Below, piece by piece: positions 40,526 to 42,548 of a DNA stretch of 42,548 nt. Source of the stretch: Actinomycetota bacterium. GTDB lineage: Bacteria; Actinomycetota; Acidimicrobiia; Acidimicrobiales; CADCSY01. Below the pieces are notes generated by a model, which saw nothing but the letters and a program-made list of their open reading frames with translations, did not search any database and had not been told where the DNA came from. Made by a program: the position numbers and the translations under genes. The first letter of the stretch is position 1, and each line of letters begins with the position of its first letter. The stretch is taken from assembly GCA_019348555.1 (NCBI GenBank), contig JAHWJH010000005.1:1-42548 (forward strand), in the 5' to 3' direction.

Positions 40526-41563
40526 ATGCCCACAGCCCTGGTCACTGGCGGCTCCGGCTTCTTCGGCGACATCCTCAAGCGGAGGTTGTTGGCCGACGGG
40601 TTCGACTGCGTGAACATCGATCTCCAGCCCGACCTGTTGACCCATCCCCAGCTCACCTCCGTCCATGGCGACATACGCGACACCGCTCTGGTCGAGAAGC
40701 TGTTCGCCGAGCATGACTTCCAAACCGTGTTCCACTGCGCCGCCATGCTGGCCCATGCCGTGGACGACGACGACTTCCTGTGGAAGTCGAACGTCGACGG
40801 AACCGAGGTGCTCGTCGAGCAGGCCGTGGCCTCGGGCGTGGCCAAGTTCGTGTTCATCTCGTCGAACTGCCTCTGGGGGCACAGCCTCGGTCGTCCGGTC
40901 ACCGAGGACGACGTCCCTGCGCCGATCGAGATCTATGGGCGCTCGAAGTGGGAGGGCGAGAAGGTGCTGGCCCGCTACACCGGCCAGATCGACGTCGTGG
41001 TGCTGCGCACGCCCACCATCGTCGACGCCGGACGGCTGGGACTGCTCGCCATCCTCTTCGACTTCATCCGGGAGGGGCGCAAGGTCTGGGTGGTGGGCAA
41101 GGGCGACAACCGCTACCAGTTCGTCTACGCCCCCGATCTGGCCGACGCCTGCGTGCGAGCCCTCGACGCCCCGGGATCGCGCCTGTACAACGTGGGCTCC
41201 GACCAGGTGAAGACCCTGGCCGAGGTCTACCAGTACGTGATCGACCAGGCCGGCACCGGCGCCCGGGTGGCGTCGCTGCCGAAGGCGCCGACGCTGGCGG
41301 CGATGCGCCTGGCGGGTGCGCTGAAGATCTCCCCACTGGGCCCCTACCACTGGCGCATGATCGCCGAGAACTTCACCTTCGACACCTCGAGGATCACCGA
41401 AGAGCTCGGATGGCGGCCCACCCTCACCAACGAGGAGATGTTGGCCGAGGCGTACAAGAGCTACGAGCGCGACTACGACGAGATCCATCAGCGCCAGAAC
41501 GTCTCGGCCCACCGCCAGCCGGCCAAGATGGGCGCCATCCGCGTCTTGAAGTGGCTCTCATGA
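40526..41563 (+). CDS. NAD-dependent sugar-nucleotide epimerase/dehydratase family protein
   Basis: 345 residues from ATG 40526. It is an extended short-chain dehydrogenase: ALVTGGSGFFGDILKRRLL (NAD site), FHCAAMLAHAVDDDDF, FISSNCLWGHS (catalytic Ser region), and IYGRSKWEGEKVL (Tyr-x-x-x-Lys). GDNRYQFVYAPDLADACVRAL, YNVGSDQVKTLAEVY and LGWRPTLTNEEMLAEAY complete the fold. Substrate is unclear: candidates are NDP-hexose epimerisation, 4-keto reduction or oxidation. It stands alone between two GT39-like genes on the other strand, and its stop is 7 bp from the stop of the third GT39-like gene. Confidence 0.85.
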   Translation: MPTALVTGGSGFFGDILKRRLLADGFDCVNIDLQPDLLTHPQLTSVHGDIRDTALVEKLFAEHDFQTVFHCAAMLAHAVDDDDFLWKSNVDGTEVLVEQAVASGVAKFVFISSNCLWGHSLGRPVTEDDVPAPIEIYGRSKWEGEKVLARYTGQIDVVVLRTPTIVDAGRLGLLAILFDFIREGRKVWVVGKGDNRYQFVYAPDLADACVRALDAPGSRLYNVGSDQVKTLAEVYQYVIDQAGTGARVASLPKAPTLAAMRLAGALKISPLGPYHWRMIAENFTFDTSRITEELGWRPTLTNEEMLAEAYKSYERDYDEIHQRQNVSAHRQPAKMGAIRVLKWLS

Positions 41564-41570
41564 AAAGCCG

Positions 41571-42548
41571 TCAGACCCGCTTCTCGTAGACCGTCACCGA
41601 CACGCCTGATCCCAGCTCGTCCTCGTCGAGCGGCGGGAACGGCTCCAGCCGCAGCGCCATGGTCGGGTCGGCATCGAGGGTGCTCCGCCACGACCGGCAA
41701 TGCAGGTCCATGGTCCGGAACCACGGGATGGCGTCCGGCGCGGTGGTCAGGAGGGGGCACACGAGGAACACCTGGTCGCCGCGGTCGAGGTCGGCGAGGA
41801 GGGGATCCAGACCGGTTTCGGGTGTGGCCGCCTGGAGCCGTGCCAGGGCGTTGCGCCAATCGACGACCTCGGGGTCGGGCACCAGGCCGAGAGGCGTGGC
41901 GTAGCGCAGATCGTCACCGAAGTAGTAGTGCAGCAGCGGCACGTGCTCGAGCTGGGTGGAGACGACGAGGTCGCCGGGCTGTGCCAACTCGGTGACCCGC
42001 TCGGCGACGCCGGCGACGTTGCTCTTCTCGTTCAACGGCGGCACTGGGCGAAGCCCGCTGATGCGACCCAGCGGCTGGGTCCAGAACGCCACGATGAGGG
42101 CGAAGGCCACCAGGCCGGTGGCACCGCCGCGGGCGAGACCGAGGGCGGTGACCAACAGCAGCGGAGCGAGGAAGATCCCGAAGTAGCGAGGCGACCAGCC
42201 GGGGGCGAACTGGGCGACGGTCCATGCCGAGGCGACGACGCCGCCACAGAGGATGGCCAGCGCCCCAGCCGCGCGGCCCTCACCGGTGTGCCAGCGCAGC
42301 GCCAGGCGTACCAGCGGAGCGCTGGCGGCCACCAGCAACGCCACCAGCACGCGCTCGTCGCCGAGCACCGAACCGACCGCCGACACCGCCTCTCGGGGCA
42401 CCGGGGTGATCGACCACGGCGCGCCGGTCAAGCGCATCTGGCGCAGCAGCGTCGGCACCCATGGCGCATACAGCACTGCGGTGCCGCCGAAGGCGATGAC
42501 GGCGTCCATCACCACCCGATGCCGGTCGCGGCGCACCACCCAGCAACC
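41571..42548 (-). CDS. GT39-like membrane glycosyltransferase (paralogue 3 of 3, 5' end outside window)
   Basis: 325 codons are visible before the stop; the frame is open to the window edge, so the N-terminal half with the expected W-x-D-E loop is missing. VVMDAVIAFGGTAVLYAPWVPTLLRQM aligns with the same point of the other two paralogues. Several helices follow, then the soluble C-terminal domain with NEKSNVAGVAERVTELAQPGDLVVST, YYFGDDLRYATPLGLVPDPEVVDWRNALARLQ and VFLVCPLLTTAPD. It is closest to the others in this tail. Function as for the paralogues. Confidence 0.83.
   Translation of the reverse strand, partial: GCWVVRRDRHRVVMDAVIAFGGTAVLYAPWVPTLLRQMRLTGAPWSITPVPREAVSAVGSVLGDERVLVALLVAASAPLVRLALRWHTGEGRAAGALAILCGGVVASAWTVAQFAPGWSPRYFGIFLAPLLLVTALGLARGGATGLVAFALIVAFWTQPLGRISGLRPVPPLNEKSNVAGVAERVTELAQPGDLVVSTQLEHVPLLHYYFGDDLRYATPLGLVPDPEVVDWRNALARLQAATPETGLDPLLADLDRGDQVFLVCPLLTTAPDAIPWFRTMDLHCRSWRSTLDADPTMALRLEPFPPLDEDELGSGVSVTVYEKRV

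Overview
The window comes from a very GC-rich bacterium (roughly 70% or more by eye). GTG starts are frequent and most genes lack a strong Shine-Dalgarno sequence. It carries a coenzyme F420 gene pair (cofD/cofE) and many surface proteins with an S-layer-homology-like repeat whose core is R-x-Q-M-A-T-F-[LI]. Together these suggest an actinobacterium, most likely of the class Acidimicrobiia; this placement is inference. I see no rRNA, tRNA, CRISPR array, transposase, prophage or replication origin. No gene-free stretch exceeds about 230 bp.

Region 1 (1-12.5 kb) is a surface-anchoring and cell-wall block. Four exported proteins each carry three SLH-like repeats: two tandem paralogues (1-1144 partial, 1251-2444), a SpoIID-type protein (2541-4457) and a PGRP-type zinc amidase (10702-12504). 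Between them lie a GT-C membrane glycosyltransferase, a CsaB-like polysaccharide pyruvyl transferase, an exported TIM-barrel-like protein, a UDP-GlcNAc 2-epimerase and a GT2 glycosyltransferase. In Bacillus-type bacteria SLH trimers bind pyruvylated ManNAc on a wall polysaccharide, made by exactly these two enzyme types. The combination reads as a possible actinobacterial version of that anchor.

Region 2 (12.5-18.4 kb) holds more glycan assembly genes: a flippase-like membrane protein, a DUF2142-like GT-C protein, a GT2 enzyme with a membrane tail, and two coupled GT4 glycosyltransferases. Region 3 (18.4-26.0 kb) has cofD-cofE running right. Facing them are two leftward sugar-nucleotide operons: a His-rich membrane protein, a GDP-mannose-type pyrophosphorylase and a GalE-like epimerase; and UDP-glucose dehydrogenase, UDP-xylose synthase and a WbbL-like GT2. 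A 200-bp cluster of hairpins and degenerate repeats separates the converging units.

Region 4 (26.2-31.9 kb) is a complete five-gene Dpp/Opp-type ABC importer with every junction overlapping. Region 5 (31.9-42.5 kb) returns to glycan assembly: a GDP-mannose 3,5-epimerase with its own apparent promoter, two paralogous GT-C proteins flanking a GT2, three paralogous GT39-like proteins (the last cut by the window end) and another NAD-dependent epimerase.

Overall the window encodes supply of activated sugars (GDP-mannose, GDP-L-galactose/gulose, UDP-GlcA, UDP-xylose, UDP-ManNAc), their transfer by cytoplasmic GT2/GT4 and membrane GT-C enzymes, and surface proteins that may bind the product. A recurring TANNNT hexamer 6-10 nt before the first codon of many leading genes suggests widespread leaderless transcription.
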